NCBI RefSeq assembly: GCF_000003855.2
Contig: NW_003101673.1
Coordinates: forward strand, 630,734 to 694,733
Origin: Blastomyces gilchristii SLH14081
Lineage: Eukaryota > Ascomycota > Eurotiomycetes > Onygenales > Ajellomycetaceae
DNA length: 64,000 bases
Direction of reading: 5' to 3'
Position 1 is the stretch's first letter. Every line of letters starts with the position of its first letter. Of this stretch, positions 10,571 to 21,353 are shown piece by piece. The position numbers and the translations under genes are program-made. The notes beneath the pieces are model-generated. The model saw only the letters and a program-made list of their open reading frames with translations. It did no database searches and had not been told where the DNA came from.

Positions 10571-11390
10571 GGCTCTTGGGCCCGTTGCTCATATGGAAAC
10601 CCGGCTTCATCCTTCACCCTTTGGCCAACCACCAGCCAGCGAGAAGAAAGGAAAATAGATGCATAACACACACACACACACACGAGGAAAATAGACAGCA
10701 GGAGTACATATTATCAGCCTATACCACAGGGCTTGCTGAGCTAGGGACACCGGGACCAGGTAATTTCGCGCTTTGCAACACTGGGCTTCTATGCTGCGAC
10801 AGCCTGGAGAGAAAAAAAGATGGATGAGTAGGAGGGGATCTCAAACGCTGCTCGCTTTGTCTAACCGTCCCTTTTTTTTTTCTGGCTATCCTTGTTCCGC
10901 CATTCCTTGGTCGGCACAAGACAAGGATAATTTGTGGGAGAAATAGAAAAAGAAAGAAAAAACCGTTGAGAAATGATCAAGGCGCTGGTGGCGGAGATCA
11001 TCTTCGTAGCAGTAGTTATTTATTTATACACATAAACCTGAGTATATATATATATATAGGACTATATACAATAGTTACAGCATTGGGATTAATGAAGATT
11101 AACCCAGTTTGGGTGGAAATAATAAGCTCCTGGTCGTTGGAAGAGTCAAGAAGAGCGCACCGTCATCGCAGCTGTATAATCAGATATAGTTATTATTGGT
11201 CACACAATGGAATGTTGTGCTGCGTTTGCCATGTTTCCGAGTTGTAGAAATGCAGAAATATTAGTTATATATTTAGAGGAACAAAGGAAACTGAAACAAG
11301 AGTAGCTAAATAATAAATAATTATTATGGATTGCGTTGGTTGTTCAAACAAATAAATATCCGAGAAAAAATATATCAACTATTTATTTAT

Positions 11391-11426
11391 TTATTTAGTT
11401 AAATATTTAAATATTTAACTAAATAA
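11391..11426. repeat. Perfect 36-bp AT palindrome upstream of the molybdate transporter gene
   Basis: Two 18-base arms (the left one reads TTATTTAGTTAAATATTT) are exact reverse complements with no spacer, centred at 11408/11409. It lies about 250 bp before the transporter ATG. It could extrude as a cruciform, bind a dimeric factor or simply be AT-rich drift. A further 12-bp palindrome TTATTTAAATAA follows about 30 bp downstream. Confidence 0.9.
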
Positions 11427-11674
11427 TATTGAACCGGCCCAACTTGAAATCTTATTATTTAAATAAATATTATATTTAGCCCCTGAATCCCGACCAAACA
11501 CAATCTTCCAAACATCCGCTGTGTAACCTCCTCCACAACGAACGACCACCACAATATCAGCACAACAGCCTGATCTCATCTCCCTCCATGATATCTCCTC
11601 TATCCCTCCAAAACCCGCGCCTCCCTCATCTCCCCCACCAGCCAACACTTCTTGCCGCCATCTAAACCGCCAAA

Positions 11675-13039
11675 ATGCCCCTCCCCTTCAACCTCCGCCC
11701 TCCCAAACTGCCTCACTCCCGCCACAACCTCCAAACCCTCCGCAACCAACCCCTATCCGAACTCTCCGGCGCCCTCGGCGACCTGGGCACCTTCCTCCCC
11801 CTCCTCACCGCCCTCGCCATCAACAACACCGTCTCCCTCCCAGCAACCCTCCTCTTCTCCGGCCTCTACAACATCCTTACCGGCCTCTTCTTCGGTATCC
11901 CCCTGCCCGTCCAGCCCATGAAAGCCATCGCCGCCGTCGCCATCGCGAAGCATTTCACACCGGGCCAGATCGCCGCCGCCGGCATCTTCGTCGGCGCCTG
12001 CATCCTCCTCTTCAGCGTCACGGGCTTGCTGACATGGTTTGCGCGCGTCGTGCCCACCCCCGTCGTCAAGGGGATCCAGGTGGGCGCGGGCCTGTCGCTA
12101 GTCATATCTGCGGGTGCGTCTCTGAAGAGCCAGCTGGGCTGGTCGGGGCCGAGCTGGGGGGATAATTATATCTGGATGCTTGTGGCGTTTGTGGCGCTGG
12201 CGCTGACCGGCATCTATCGGCGCGTGCCGTATGGGCTGGTGGTGTTTGTGGTCGGGCTTGGGTTTGCGTTTGTGCTGCTGGGGACGTCGCCGGATCAGAG
12301 GCTGCCGTCCTTTGGCGTTTGGAAGCCCGGTGTTTTTACCCCTGTCGGGGATGAGTGGAGGGTGGGTATCGTTGACGCGGGCATTGGGCAGATCCCGCTG
12401 ACCACGCTCAATTCTATCGTGGCCGTTGTGTATCTGGCTGGTGATCTGTTACCGGAGGTGCAGACGCCGTCGACTACGGCCATTGGGCTTAGCGTTGCTG
12501 GTATGAATCTACTGGGTTGCTGGTTTGGTGCCATGCCGGTGTGTCATGGCTCTGGCGGCCTGGCGGCGCAATATCGATTCGGCGCTCGGAGCGGGGCGAG
12601 CATCATCCTCCTCGGTGCCTTCAAGCTAATTATTGGTCTGTTTTTCGGAAACACGCTTGTTGGTCTGCTGCAGCGGTTTCCCAAATCATTCCTGGGCGTT
12701 ATGGTGATTGCAGCTGGGCTGGAGCTGGCGAGTGTGGGCGAGAGCTTGAATACGTCCCGCGCATGGGATATGGTCAAACACCCAGGCTCTGGGAATGCGT
12801 CTGGGTTACGACTGCCTGGGAGCGGTCTGAACGAGGCGGAGAAGAAGCAGAGGTGGACTGTCATGATGGTCACGGTGGGCATGCTGGTTGCGTTTAAGAA
12901 CGATGGGATTGGCTTCCTCGCTGGGATGGTTTGTCATTGGACGTACAAGCTTCCGGCATTGGTTGAGGAGATCCAGAGGAGATATGGAGAGGGGAGGATT
13001 AGACTACCCGGTAGTGGTCGTGGACGTGGGAGTTTTTGA
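11675..13039 (+). CDS. mot1: Molybdate transporter, MOT1 family (SulP-related)
   Basis: A single exon of 454 residues, the usual MOT1 length, with roughly ten hydrophobic membrane segments. Both MOT1 signatures are present: SELSGALGDLGTFLPLLTAL at about 28-47 and MPVCHGSGGLAAQYRFGARSG at about 287-307. GIPLPVQPMKAIAAVAIAKHF (about 74-94) matches the PVQPMKA loop of the family. There is no C-terminal STAS domain, as expected for MOT1 and unlike true sulfate permeases. The protein imports molybdate with high affinity (plasma membrane or internal membrane) for molybdenum-cofactor enzymes such as nitrate reductase. A charged loop at about 363-395 (HPGSGNASGLRLPGSG) precedes the last helices. Start chosen at MPLPFNLRPP; an out-of-frame ATG lies just upstream at 11652. 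Coding is GC-rich with C-ending codons. Confidence 0.93.
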   Translation: MPLPFNLRPPKLPHSRHNLQTLRNQPLSELSGALGDLGTFLPLLTALAINNTVSLPATLLFSGLYNILTGLFFGIPLPVQPMKAIAAVAIAKHFTPGQIAAAGIFVGACILLFSVTGLLTWFARVVPTPVVKGIQVGAGLSLVISAGASLKSQLGWSGPSWGDNYIWMLVAFVALALTGIYRRVPYGLVVFVVGLGFAFVLLGTSPDQRLPSFGVWKPGVFTPVGDEWRVGIVDAGIGQIPLTTLNSIVAVVYLAGDLLPEVQTPSTTAIGLSVAGMNLLGCWFGAMPVCHGSGGLAAQYRFGARSGASIILLGAFKLIIGLFFGNTLVGLLQRFPKSFLGVMVIAAGLELASVGESLNTSRAWDMVKHPGSGNASGLRLPGSGLNEAEKKQRWTVMMVTVGMLVAFKNDGIGFLAGMVCHWTYKLPALVEEIQRRYGEGRIRLPGSGRGRGSF

Positions 13040-13718
13040 TATGGATATGATATGTGGAGGATATGGAAGTAGAACGGTTGAACGCCCCCCCCACCCTCCC
13101 CTCCCTCCCTTGAATAATGATTAACGATGGAATGAAGTACGATTTCTCTTCCGGGATCGAAGGTAAATTATCTTGCGGATTTACCATTTCCCCCTCTTAA
13201 TGATGGAATGGATGTGCTATGCAAATTAACTATCGTCCGGGTTTACTTTTCTCTTCTATGATGACCCCCTATTTTTGAGGGAACTGGTTTATTTTCGGTC
13301 TACCTTCTCTATGGTTGGATTTTAGCAGATTTTGGATTTCGGGATACCATACCCCTACCCTAGATTTAGTTCAGGGAAGAGTAAACAGCATTTTGTCACC
13401 ATATATAGTAACAGAATCTACGTCTATCTATCTCTATCTCTATCTCATCTCATCCGTACTTGCTCCCTGCCCTTCCGCTCTCCAGATATTATTAATACAC
13501 CTTGGATCAGATTAGATAAGATCCTAGCCCTAACTTCTCTCCCCGCATTTGGAGATATATTTCAGGCTCCAAACTTCCGCATCGACCTCAAAAAACATCA
13601 CGAAGCTCATATCTACATAACTCACCATCTTTGCCCTGCGGCTATATGAGCTAGCACTATTCCTCGCATACTTCCGAAACCCACAGCAACGAGGCCCGTC
13701 CCCCCGCCATCATCCACC
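13040..13718. other. Spacer between transporter and dioxygenase genes
   Basis: Contains the transporter 3' end and the dioxygenase promoter: a C run at 13084-13091, (TCTATC)n-type repeats near 13420-13450 and pyrimidine-rich DNA. No gene seen. Confidence 0.6.
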
Positions 13719-14822
13719 ATGTCCGCTGCAACCCTTTCCCCTCCCCCTCCGCCGCCCCCCTCCTCCATCCCCGGCCTCACTCCAGCCCAACTGGCCTCAT
13801 TCCGCGAAAACGGCTACCTAGTAATCCCCAACTTCCTCAGCAGCGACGAAGTCTCCTCCCTCCTCCAGACCACCCACACCCTCCTGAACGACTTCCCGCT
13901 CGACTCGCACCCGCTCACCTGCTTCACAACCGGCGACGAATCCGACGACGACGCAGACCACTGTAGCACCAACAACGCCAAAGCAAAACACATCGGCGAC
14001 CAATACTTCCTCACCTCCGGTAACAAGATCCACTTCTTCTTCGAGCCGGACGCGTTTATCCCCAACTCCAGCCCGCCGCAGCTCCGCAAGTCCAAAACCC
14101 TCTCCATCAATAAAATCGGGCACGCCCTACATGTCCTCTCCCCGCCCTTTGCACAGGCTACCATCCCCGCACCACCACCACACACGTCCGTATCTACATC
14201 TCCATGTCCATCCACCGGTGCCCGCAACGCCGCCATCGCCCGCGACCTCGGCTTCCGCGACCCGCGCGTCCTGCAGTCCATGGTCATCTGCAAGCAGCCC
14301 GGCATCGGCGCGGCCGTGCACCCGCACAAGGATAGCGAGTTTCTGTACACGGACCCGCCGAGCGCCGTGGGGTGGTGGATCGCGTTGCAGGATGCCGGGG
14401 CGCGGAATGGGACGCTGGGGGTGTGGGGGGGCAGTCATCGGCGCGGGTATATTCGGCGCAGGCTTGTGAGGTGTGTTGGTGGTGGGGCGGATGGGGGCAC
14501 GGAGTTTGTGCAGTGGGATGGGACTGGGCTGGCGGGGGAGTTGGTCGATAGTAATGATGATGGGAATGGGAGAGGGGAAGAAGAGGAGCCCTATGTACCT
14601 CGCGACGAGGATTTTGAGTTATTGGAGGTCCCTGCGGGGTCGTTGGTGCTCATTCATGGGAACGTGCTGCATCAGAGTGAGCGGAATACCAGCGACATCA
14701 GCCGGTTTGCGTATACGTTTCATGTCATTGAGGGGGCGGAAGGGTGGAAGTATGATGAGCGGAACTGGTTGCAGCCGGAGCCTGGGGAGGGGTTTACGAG
14801 GTTGTATGCTCAGGGTTATTAA
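13719..14822 (+). CDS. Phytanoyl-CoA dioxygenase family protein (PHYHD1-like), Fe(II)/2-oxoglutarate oxygenase
   Basis: 367 residues, one exon. After a proline run (residues 8-14) the family start LTPAQLASFRENGYLVIPNFL (20-40) is clear. KIHFFFEPDAF (103-113) and LSINKIGHALHVLSPPF (128-144) are typical of the PHYHD1 branch. The metal site is the HPHKD box with H203 and D205, and the distal His H318 in LIHGNVLHQSERN; R329 should bind the 2-oxoglutarate carboxylate. The catalytic set is therefore complete. A Pro/Ser/Thr-rich insert of about 20 residues (149-168) interrupts a region that is compact in relatives, and an acidic Gly/Glu insert lies at 277-292. The enzyme should hydroxylate a small substrate or acyl-CoA; human PHYHD1 lacks a firmly known substrate. 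It is convergent with UTP15. Confidence 0.9.
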   Translation: MSAATLSPPPPPPPSSIPGLTPAQLASFRENGYLVIPNFLSSDEVSSLLQTTHTLLNDFPLDSHPLTCFTTGDESDDDADHCSTNNAKAKHIGDQYFLTSGNKIHFFFEPDAFIPNSSPPQLRKSKTLSINKIGHALHVLSPPFAQATIPAPPPHTSVSTSPCPSTGARNAAIARDLGFRDPRVLQSMVICKQPGIGAAVHPHKDSEFLYTDPPSAVGWWIALQDAGARNGTLGVWGGSHRRGYIRRRLVRCVGGGADGGTEFVQWDGTGLAGELVDSNDDGNGRGEEEEPYVPRDEDFELLEVPAGSLVLIHGNVLHQSERNTSDISRFAYTFHVIEGAEGWKYDERNWLQPEPGEGFTRLYAQGY

Positions 14823-15265
14823 ATGGGGAACTACGGTAAAATTGCCCCATGTCTGTGTGGACTGTTGATGGTAGAAGAAGCTGGCGTGATTTATGGGTGA
14901 GTGGCGACGTGTATGATTTTCATTTCTCGATGTCTTCTTCTCATATATATCTGTCTCGGCCCTCCTTTCTAGGGCCTTGAGGTGGATGTTTTTTTAATCA
15001 ATTATTATGATGACTCTTGGCTTCACATAGGCCGGGGATGCTATTTCAGAACAGAATCTATATTATGAACACTGTTGCTTTTTCTCCTCCTTTTCATCCA
15101 GCAGAATTCGCTAAAAACGGAAACAGAAACATAAATCTATGCACTATGCACTCGAGTATGTAGTGGGAGGGAAATAAAAAACGGGGGATCCAAAACTCCC
15201 AAACACCTATCCGATAAAAATGAGATATCCCAACAGCACGTAAAAAAGAAACCAAAATCAACATT
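14823..15265. other. Convergent 3' spacer
   Basis: 443 bp with the 3' ends of two convergent genes; AT-rich, no additional feature seen. Confidence 0.6.
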
Positions 15266-16969
15266 TCAAGAAACACTCAACATCCCCAACATCCCCTTCG
15301 TCATCCACGCCTGCTGTGCCCGATCCACCTCCTCCCGCACCCGCGCATGTAACCTCTCAACCATCCCATCAATAATGGCCGACTGGCCCAAATTCCCCGA
15401 GTAGATGTCCAGTATATTCATCGCAACCTCCACACACATATCCACAACCCTGGGGTCCGTGATGGATTTATACACCCACTTCAACACGGGTTGCAGCGTG
15501 ACTTCATCGCGCCCGCTGAGCGCTGCGCGGAGGGCGGAGCGGTGCCGCAGCGCCGTGAGGAGGGTTAGGGTGTTCAGTTTGCTATTCGCCGCGGTGCTCT
15601 TATTATTATTATTATTGCTATTGTTGCTATTGGCGGAGGCCAGGACGGCGTCGAGAGCAGCGGCGTAGCGGCCTTTGCGCAGGTCGAGTTCCCAGGGCTG
15701 TTCCCGCTTACGCTTCCGGGTCGAGGCCGCCGAGTCCTGCGCGTCAATGACGATATCAATCCCTTCCCCGACAAAATCCATACCGCGCAGGCGCTTCTCC
15801 CACCCCTTTCCGCGCTTTTTCTGCTGCTTCGCCACGCGTTTGTCGTGCTCGTCTAATTTCCCGTCGAGGAGCGCCTGCATCTCTCTCTGCCGCTCGCGCT
15901 CGCGCACCTTCTGCTCACCCGATAACCGCGTGCGGATGGATAGCAGACCAGACTGCATGCCGACGGCGATGTGCTTGTCCTCCCTATCCGACCCCGTGGC
16001 AATGACGCCCAACGACAAAATCGGCGAGGGATATTTGCTCCCGCCCACCACATTCCACCCCGTGGTCTCAAACACCTTCATATGTCCATCCAGCGCGCCA
16101 CTGACAACCCTCCTCCCGCCCGACGCTAGCGACAGCGCCGTGACCGTCTTCTGATGACTCTTGATAACATGCAATGGCTTCCCCGCAACGACATCCAACA
16201 CCGCAATCTTATTTTCCGCCGCAGCAAGCATCGTCGTCCCCGCCGTCAACGGCAACACACTCTCCACCGGCCCCCGCATCTTAAACGTCATCACACTCCT
16301 CCCTCCCGGGCCCGCCCGCGAATCCCAGACCTTCACCAGCCCATCATATCCACCCGAGTAGAGCAAATCCGTCCCCCTGCCCCCACCAGCCGCAGGCATA
16401 AACCCCACGCACCGCACATAATCCTCATGACCCAGCAGAGTCCGCACGCTACTCTCGCTCGGCAGATCCCACAGGCGCACGGTGCGGTCGTCGCTCGCGC
16501 TGAGCAGCGCAGTGGGATCCGCGGGCGAGAACTGCACGGCCCAGACGGGCTGTTTGTGCTCGCGCCAGGTCTTGAGGATGGCGCGCGAGTGGATGTCGAA
16601 GACCTGGATGGTGCCGCTGTCGTCGGAGGCGGCGAGGATGCGGCCGTCGGCGCGCACGGAGGCGCAGCGGGTGATATCGTCGAAGCGGGTTATGGTTTTT
16701 AGGAGCTTGCGGGTGCGGATTGAGTAGAGTTGGACGCGGGCGCCGGTTGCGACGGTAAAGAGGTCTGGGGGTGCTGCTGTTGGGTTGGTGGTTGAGGAGG
16801 TGAAGGAGGAGGCGAAGGGTTGGGAGATGTGGTTTATGGGGCTATTGGAGGGGGAGGGGAGGAGAAGAGGGTTCTTAAAAGAGCGCCAGTATTGTTGTTC
16901 GGGGGTTAGGCGGGTAGAAGGGATAGAGGGGAGTTTCGTTTGGGGGAGAGGGAGGACGGGGGCCGCCAT
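15266..16969 (-). CDS. utp15: UTP15, WD40 subunit of the U3 snoRNP / t-UTP complex
   Basis: 567 residues without introns, close to the usual length of about 510-560. The N-terminus (QTKLPSIPSTRLTPEQQYWRSF) is the UTP15 start. About seven WD40 blades run from 60 to 345, for example ILAASDDSGTIQVFDIHSR, ALLSASDDRTVRLWDLPSE and LLYSGGYDGLVKVWDSRAG. The C-terminal UTP15 domain begins near KRKREQPWELDLRKGRYAAALDAVL and ends at the stop. It includes the motif LTLLTALRHRSALRAALSGRD. A poly-Asn insert (NSNNSNNNNNKS) from an ATT/GTT repeat at 15600-15632 breaks this domain. The protein acts in the nucleolus in 18S pre-rRNA processing and rDNA transcription. Identification is by family match across both domains. 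Confidence 0.95.
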   Translation of the reverse strand: MAAPVLPLPQTKLPSIPSTRLTPEQQYWRSFKNPLLLPSPSNSPINHISQPFASSFTSSTTNPTAAPPDLFTVATGARVQLYSIRTRKLLKTITRFDDITRCASVRADGRILAASDDSGTIQVFDIHSRAILKTWREHKQPVWAVQFSPADPTALLSASDDRTVRLWDLPSESSVRTLLGHEDYVRCVGFMPAAGGGRGTDLLYSGGYDGLVKVWDSRAGPGGRSVMTFKMRGPVESVLPLTAGTTMLAAAENKIAVLDVVAGKPLHVIKSHQKTVTALSLASGGRRVVSGALDGHMKVFETTGWNVVGGSKYPSPILSLGVIATGSDREDKHIAVGMQSGLLSIRTRLSGEQKVRERERQREMQALLDGKLDEHDKRVAKQQKKRGKGWEKRLRGMDFVGEGIDIVIDAQDSAASTRKRKREQPWELDLRKGRYAAALDAVLASANSNNSNNNNNKSTAANSKLNTLTLLTALRHRSALRAALSGRDEVTLQPVLKWVYKSITDPRVVDMCVEVAMNILDIYSGNLGQSAIIDGMVERLHARVREEVDRAQQAWMTKGMLGMLSVS

Positions 16970-18132
16970 GGTTGCGGTGAGGTGAGGTGGGTGGTTGGAG
17001 CTGGGGAATCAATGATTGGGGGAGTCGTGGAGTTTTAAGTAAGATTTAACAGGTAGGTATACGATACATTGCGCTACTGAGGTTCCCGGCTCGTAGTAGT
17101 TCGCAGGCCAATTGCATAGAAATAGATATTAGTGTTGGTGTTGTCTGATAAACAATTGCGGCTTGAACTATTTTTTATTTTTTTTTGAAGCTCGGGAGAA
17201 ATTTCGCCGGGGCGGGATAATGTTGTTCCTACCCCACAACTTGCGGAGGTTCGTATATACAATAAATACATTGACATAAACAGGAGGCAGGATATAAAGA
17301 AATGGTTATCATTCTCATGGCACTGCAGGAGGTTTACAGGAGGTGTCAGTTGATATTTGGTTAAACACTCTGAGTCAGGAACACATCCGGCACAAGATGG
17401 AAACCAACCACAAGTCATCAAACAGACTCATTCTCAATATTAAAATGCTGACTCAATATCTACAGTAACTAACAGATATTCACAAATAGAAAAAGATATA
17501 GATAATAAGAAATATGAAAATATTTAAAAGGAAATCACACAACAAATACAGGAGGTGGAAAATAGACTAGTGCGAGGATAGTTAAAAGAGAGCTGAAGAT
17601 CAAAACCGAAAGAGATCTACATAAAATCAGTTTTCTATAAGAATTTCTCTCCCGTCTTCCATCTCCCAGACGTAGGAAGGTAGTCTGGTCAAAACCCGCC
17701 ATCCATCCACCCGATGCAACAAAATTCCAGCCCAAAATGTTAAATCCGGTTGGGAATTGGGGATATATGTAATCGAGAAGACAAAGAAGGAACAAACAGA
17801 GAGGAATAGACACAAATAATAATAAATTAAAAAAATAGAAAAATAAAATAAAAAAAATGAAAATTGAGAAAGAAATGCCGGCCGAATATGTTTTTGTCAT
17901 ATACCAACCACACCACCCTCAGTCTATAGAAAAGGGGGAAAATTAAGAAAAAGACACCATGTCACACAATGCGTTCCAATCATCCACTCATCTCTTCATT
18001 TCCGCTCGTATATACCAAAATAAGTCCAAAAAATCAAATAAAGAATGAGGTTCCTTGCCGATCAAAGTCAGTGCCTGGGGGTTCCTTACCAAACAACAAT
18101 GAACCCCAACCAACCCAATCCAGCCACACACA
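16970..18132. other. Spacer between UTP15 promoter and C2-protein 3' end
   Basis: 1.16 kb. Contains the UTP15 upstream region and, nearer 17800-17860, an A-rich tract. Short open frames here are AT-driven. No gene supported. Confidence 0.6.
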
Positions 18133-21100
18133 TTACCCCCCATACCCCGGCCCCGGACCACCACTCCCGACATACGACATTCTCCCCCTCCCCCTCCTCG
18201 CCGCATTCCCAACTCCACCAACTCCAATATCAATCCGCCGTATCTCCTCACTTAACGCGTCTAGCTCCCCTACATCGCCACCGCCACCGCTGCTGCTGTG
18301 CACAGGGACTTTCGCGGGGATAGGTGGCCCGGTGGATATCGAGCTTGATGTTGGAGAATGAGAATGGTAGTGGCCGTGTGAATGAGAGTGTGAATGGGAG
18401 TGAGGATGGCGGGTAAGTTGTTGGCTTGAGGGCGAGTGAGAATGGTGGGATACTGGGATAGGGGCGGTGGAGATGGAGTTGTGTGGGCTGTGGTTCGGGC
18501 TGTGGTTGGCGTATTGCGGGGTGCCTGCGCTAGTATTACCGTTATACCCGTACGGATCTCGCTCCCGGAGGGGGAGGGCGTTGTTAGGTCGTTGGCTGGT
18601 GGTATGATTATGGCTGTGAGTATAGATGAGGTCTTTGCCACTGGCTCTGCCACTGCTGGAGTTATTCGTGGGTTGTATATATGAGTGTGGGCGGGACGTT
18701 TGTTGGAGGCGGGCGCGGGCTTGTGGAGTGGTAGAGGAGTTGATGGTTTGTTGGTGGAGAGGTATGGTCGCAGGTGCCTGCGAATATGATTGGACGGGGG
18801 TCATGGAGTGTGGTCGTGCTTTCATAACCAGTGCGGAGGAGGAAGAAGAGGTCGATGAAGATTTAGTTGGTGGCGACGCAGCTGATTCACGCGGTGAGAA
18901 CCGCGTCGAGCTCTGTGGTGCATGCTTGAATCGGACGACTATTTCTGGTTTCCGCGATTTACGTTCTGGCTCCGGCGCCCAAGTATCCGTGGGTAGATGG
19001 TCGGAAGGGTCAATGACCCGACCATCATTGCCGATTATGGGCCCTAGTTCCCGAAGTTTCTCCACTTCCCGCTGTCGGGCAGCTTCCATGGCGCCCTCGG
19101 GCGTTTCGTAAGCAGGAGCGGCCTGTTGAAGGGCGGCGGCGTTTGCGGTGCGCGGGTCCAGAATGTCATAACAGTCTGGCGAGAAAGGCATTCCACTTGG
19201 AACACTGAGCTCCTTCGGGGGAGGTGGATGTGGGCTGACAGATTTGCGGGGAGGAACATGTCGGAGGTCAGGACTTGTTCGTGGAGGCCGTTCAAGCATC
19301 GAACTTGGAGATGCGCGCACGAGCTGAGAAGGAGGCGTGGGCTGTGGTGGTGGCGGGACATGGTTTTGATGACGTTCGAGCTGGCCATTATACAAGTTTC
19401 TGTCTAGCTCATCTGCAACAGATGCTTCGTAGCCGGGTACCAAAGCCGAGGGGACAATCTCCCCGTTTGACGTGCTAGGACGATCCTGGGAACGTCCCCT
19501 ATCATGCCCATAAATACTATTATACGAAGGTGTCGGGGAAGCTGAATAAATTGGCTCCCTTTCTGCAGATGAGAAACTCTGGTTCTGGTAATTTGGAGAG
19601 TAGGGGATGTATTTCACTTGATCGTCGACTGGCATTGGTGAGGTCCTGCCTGCGCCCAGATTGAGAGGCTCCGGCATTGGTATGGGTGCCATCTCGTTTT
19701 GAGAGTACTCCACTGGCGGCGGTGGTGGTGATGGTGGTGCGTGCTGCTGCTGATGCTGTTGTTGTTGCTGCTGCTGGTGTTGTTGTTGGAAGACCTGGCG
19801 ATGTACTGGGGGCGGAGGGGGCGGTCCTTCCTCATCTTCGTCATGAACGTGCGGCTGCATGCATTCATGGCGAGGGCGGCGGTCTGTTTGGTTGACAGAG
19901 TGGCGTAGGGGGCTATCACGGAACACGTCGTTGTTGGGCTGAGAGGGGCTATATTGGTGGTAGTGGTTATGGCGATCACTAGGCCCAGTCATGACTAGAG
20001 ATTGTGAGGGAGGCTCTGGAGGTTGTGTGCGCATTTCTGCAGCGCCGTAAGGAGAACCGCGAGAAGGAGGTGGATATGATGGTGAGCCGCCACTGTAATG
20101 TTCTGGTACTGGCATAATGTAGTTATTTTGCCGTGGAAGTGTCTGGTAAGAATCGCGGGAATGGGTGATGGGTGAGGGGTGATGTTCATATCCGTTTTGC
20201 TCGATTGAATGCTGATGGCCATGGTCAAGCGACTGGTGGTGGTTATTGTGAACATTGTGGCTATATTCTGGTTCTTGAAAATAGACTTGTTCCCGAGGCA
20301 AAGGCATCGGGGGTTGAGATCGGCGATCGTACTGATCGGCTGGTAGCTCTTCAGCCTCCCGAGGCGGCGTATGTTGATAAGCTTGGCGTATCGGAGTAGA
20401 GTATTTCGACGCAGCGTTAGGGGGCGGAGGCCCCCATGAACGATTGAAATCATCAGGAGTTTCGTATGTCCGTGGATTTTGCGTCGGGGGGGCTGGCTGC
20501 GGATGTAGCTGCGGTTGTGGCTGTGCCTGGGCTAGTGGTTGGGACTGGGGCGGCTCTGGTATTGGTTGTCGCGTTGGAATTGGGTGATTCTCTCGAGATG
20601 GAGGAGGAGCGACGCGATCGGATGAAGATGGGCGGGCCGGAGACGAGCCAGTAGGGTCAGCGGGCAGAGGTCTTCTCTTTGACGGTTTGGCTTGACGAGG
20701 ACCCGAAACGCCTGATTGTGCCGCCTCTGTCTTTGCCTCGACTTTATCTGCTTCCTTTCTCCGCTCGATAACCGTTTCATCCTTAGGGCGGGTGTCGTAG
20801 AAGGTCAACTCGATCCTAATATCCCCCGCATATTTCCCTTTGTACTGCAATGCATGCCAAAAGTCATTCTGCCCACCGCCTGGGATAATCACGTTTTTAA
20901 TATCAATCCATGTTTCACCGATGAGGTCTGTCTTCTTATCGTCATTGAAGACGGAGACTTTTAACTGTGTGTAATCGGGTGAGTCGTGTACCGTAAACCG
21001 TAACTCTTGATCCCTAAACAAGGTAGAAAAAGGGAAAGCCATTTGTTAGAAATATGATCTAGTCCACCAAAAAAAACAAAACAAAAGAGAACCTGGTAAA

Positions 21101-21353
21101 GTGAATCTCCGTCCACTAACCATTTTGGGGTCTGGCCGCCTCTCATATCAGTTTCCGTCTTCTTCGCCTCCTTCCCCAGCCGCGCGGCACAGTAAGGATT
21201 CTGCTTGCCCATTGTTTTCCTGTTGGGCAAATTTTTGGCGCGGTCGATGATAGCGACCAGCGTCCCTATCCGGGGGCCATCCACAGACATATCTGCAAAG
21301 ATGCCAGCAGTATGCTGAGGCGCCTGCGCTGGTTTTGACAGTTTGGAAACCAT
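18133..21353 (-). CDS. C2-domain protein with long disordered tail (Inn1/Fic1-like ingression protein)
   Basis: Two exons on the minus strand, 21353-21121 and 21013-18133, joined across a 107-bp intron (GTTAGT...TTTAG, phase 2); 1037 residues. The C2 domain spans about 25-150: RIGTLVAIIDRAKNLPNRKT, PYCAARLGKEAKKTETD, then across the junction GGQTPKWDQELRFTVHDS, followed by DLIGETWIDIKNVIIPGGG and DIRIELTFYDTR. The remaining 880 residues are disordered: many PPPP and PxxP blocks, a Gln/His run (QQQHQQQQQQQHQQQH) and a His/Ser run near the C-terminus. This architecture, an N-terminal C2 plus a proline-rich tail, is that of budding-yeast Inn1 and fission-yeast Fic1, which link the contractile ring to the plasma membrane and septum synthases through SH3 partners. 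Function by homology; the tail does not align residue by residue. Confidence 0.85.

Larger units (their letters stand above)
10203..11674. other. Divergent promoter region between hydrolase and molybdate transporter
   Basis: 1.47 kb upstream of both genes. It holds an AACAAT/AAC tract (10536-10570), a (CA)n run near 10668-10683, short TA repeats near 11043-11057, and a very AT-rich block with a perfect palindrome at 11391-11426. No coding sequence is supported. Confidence 0.6.
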
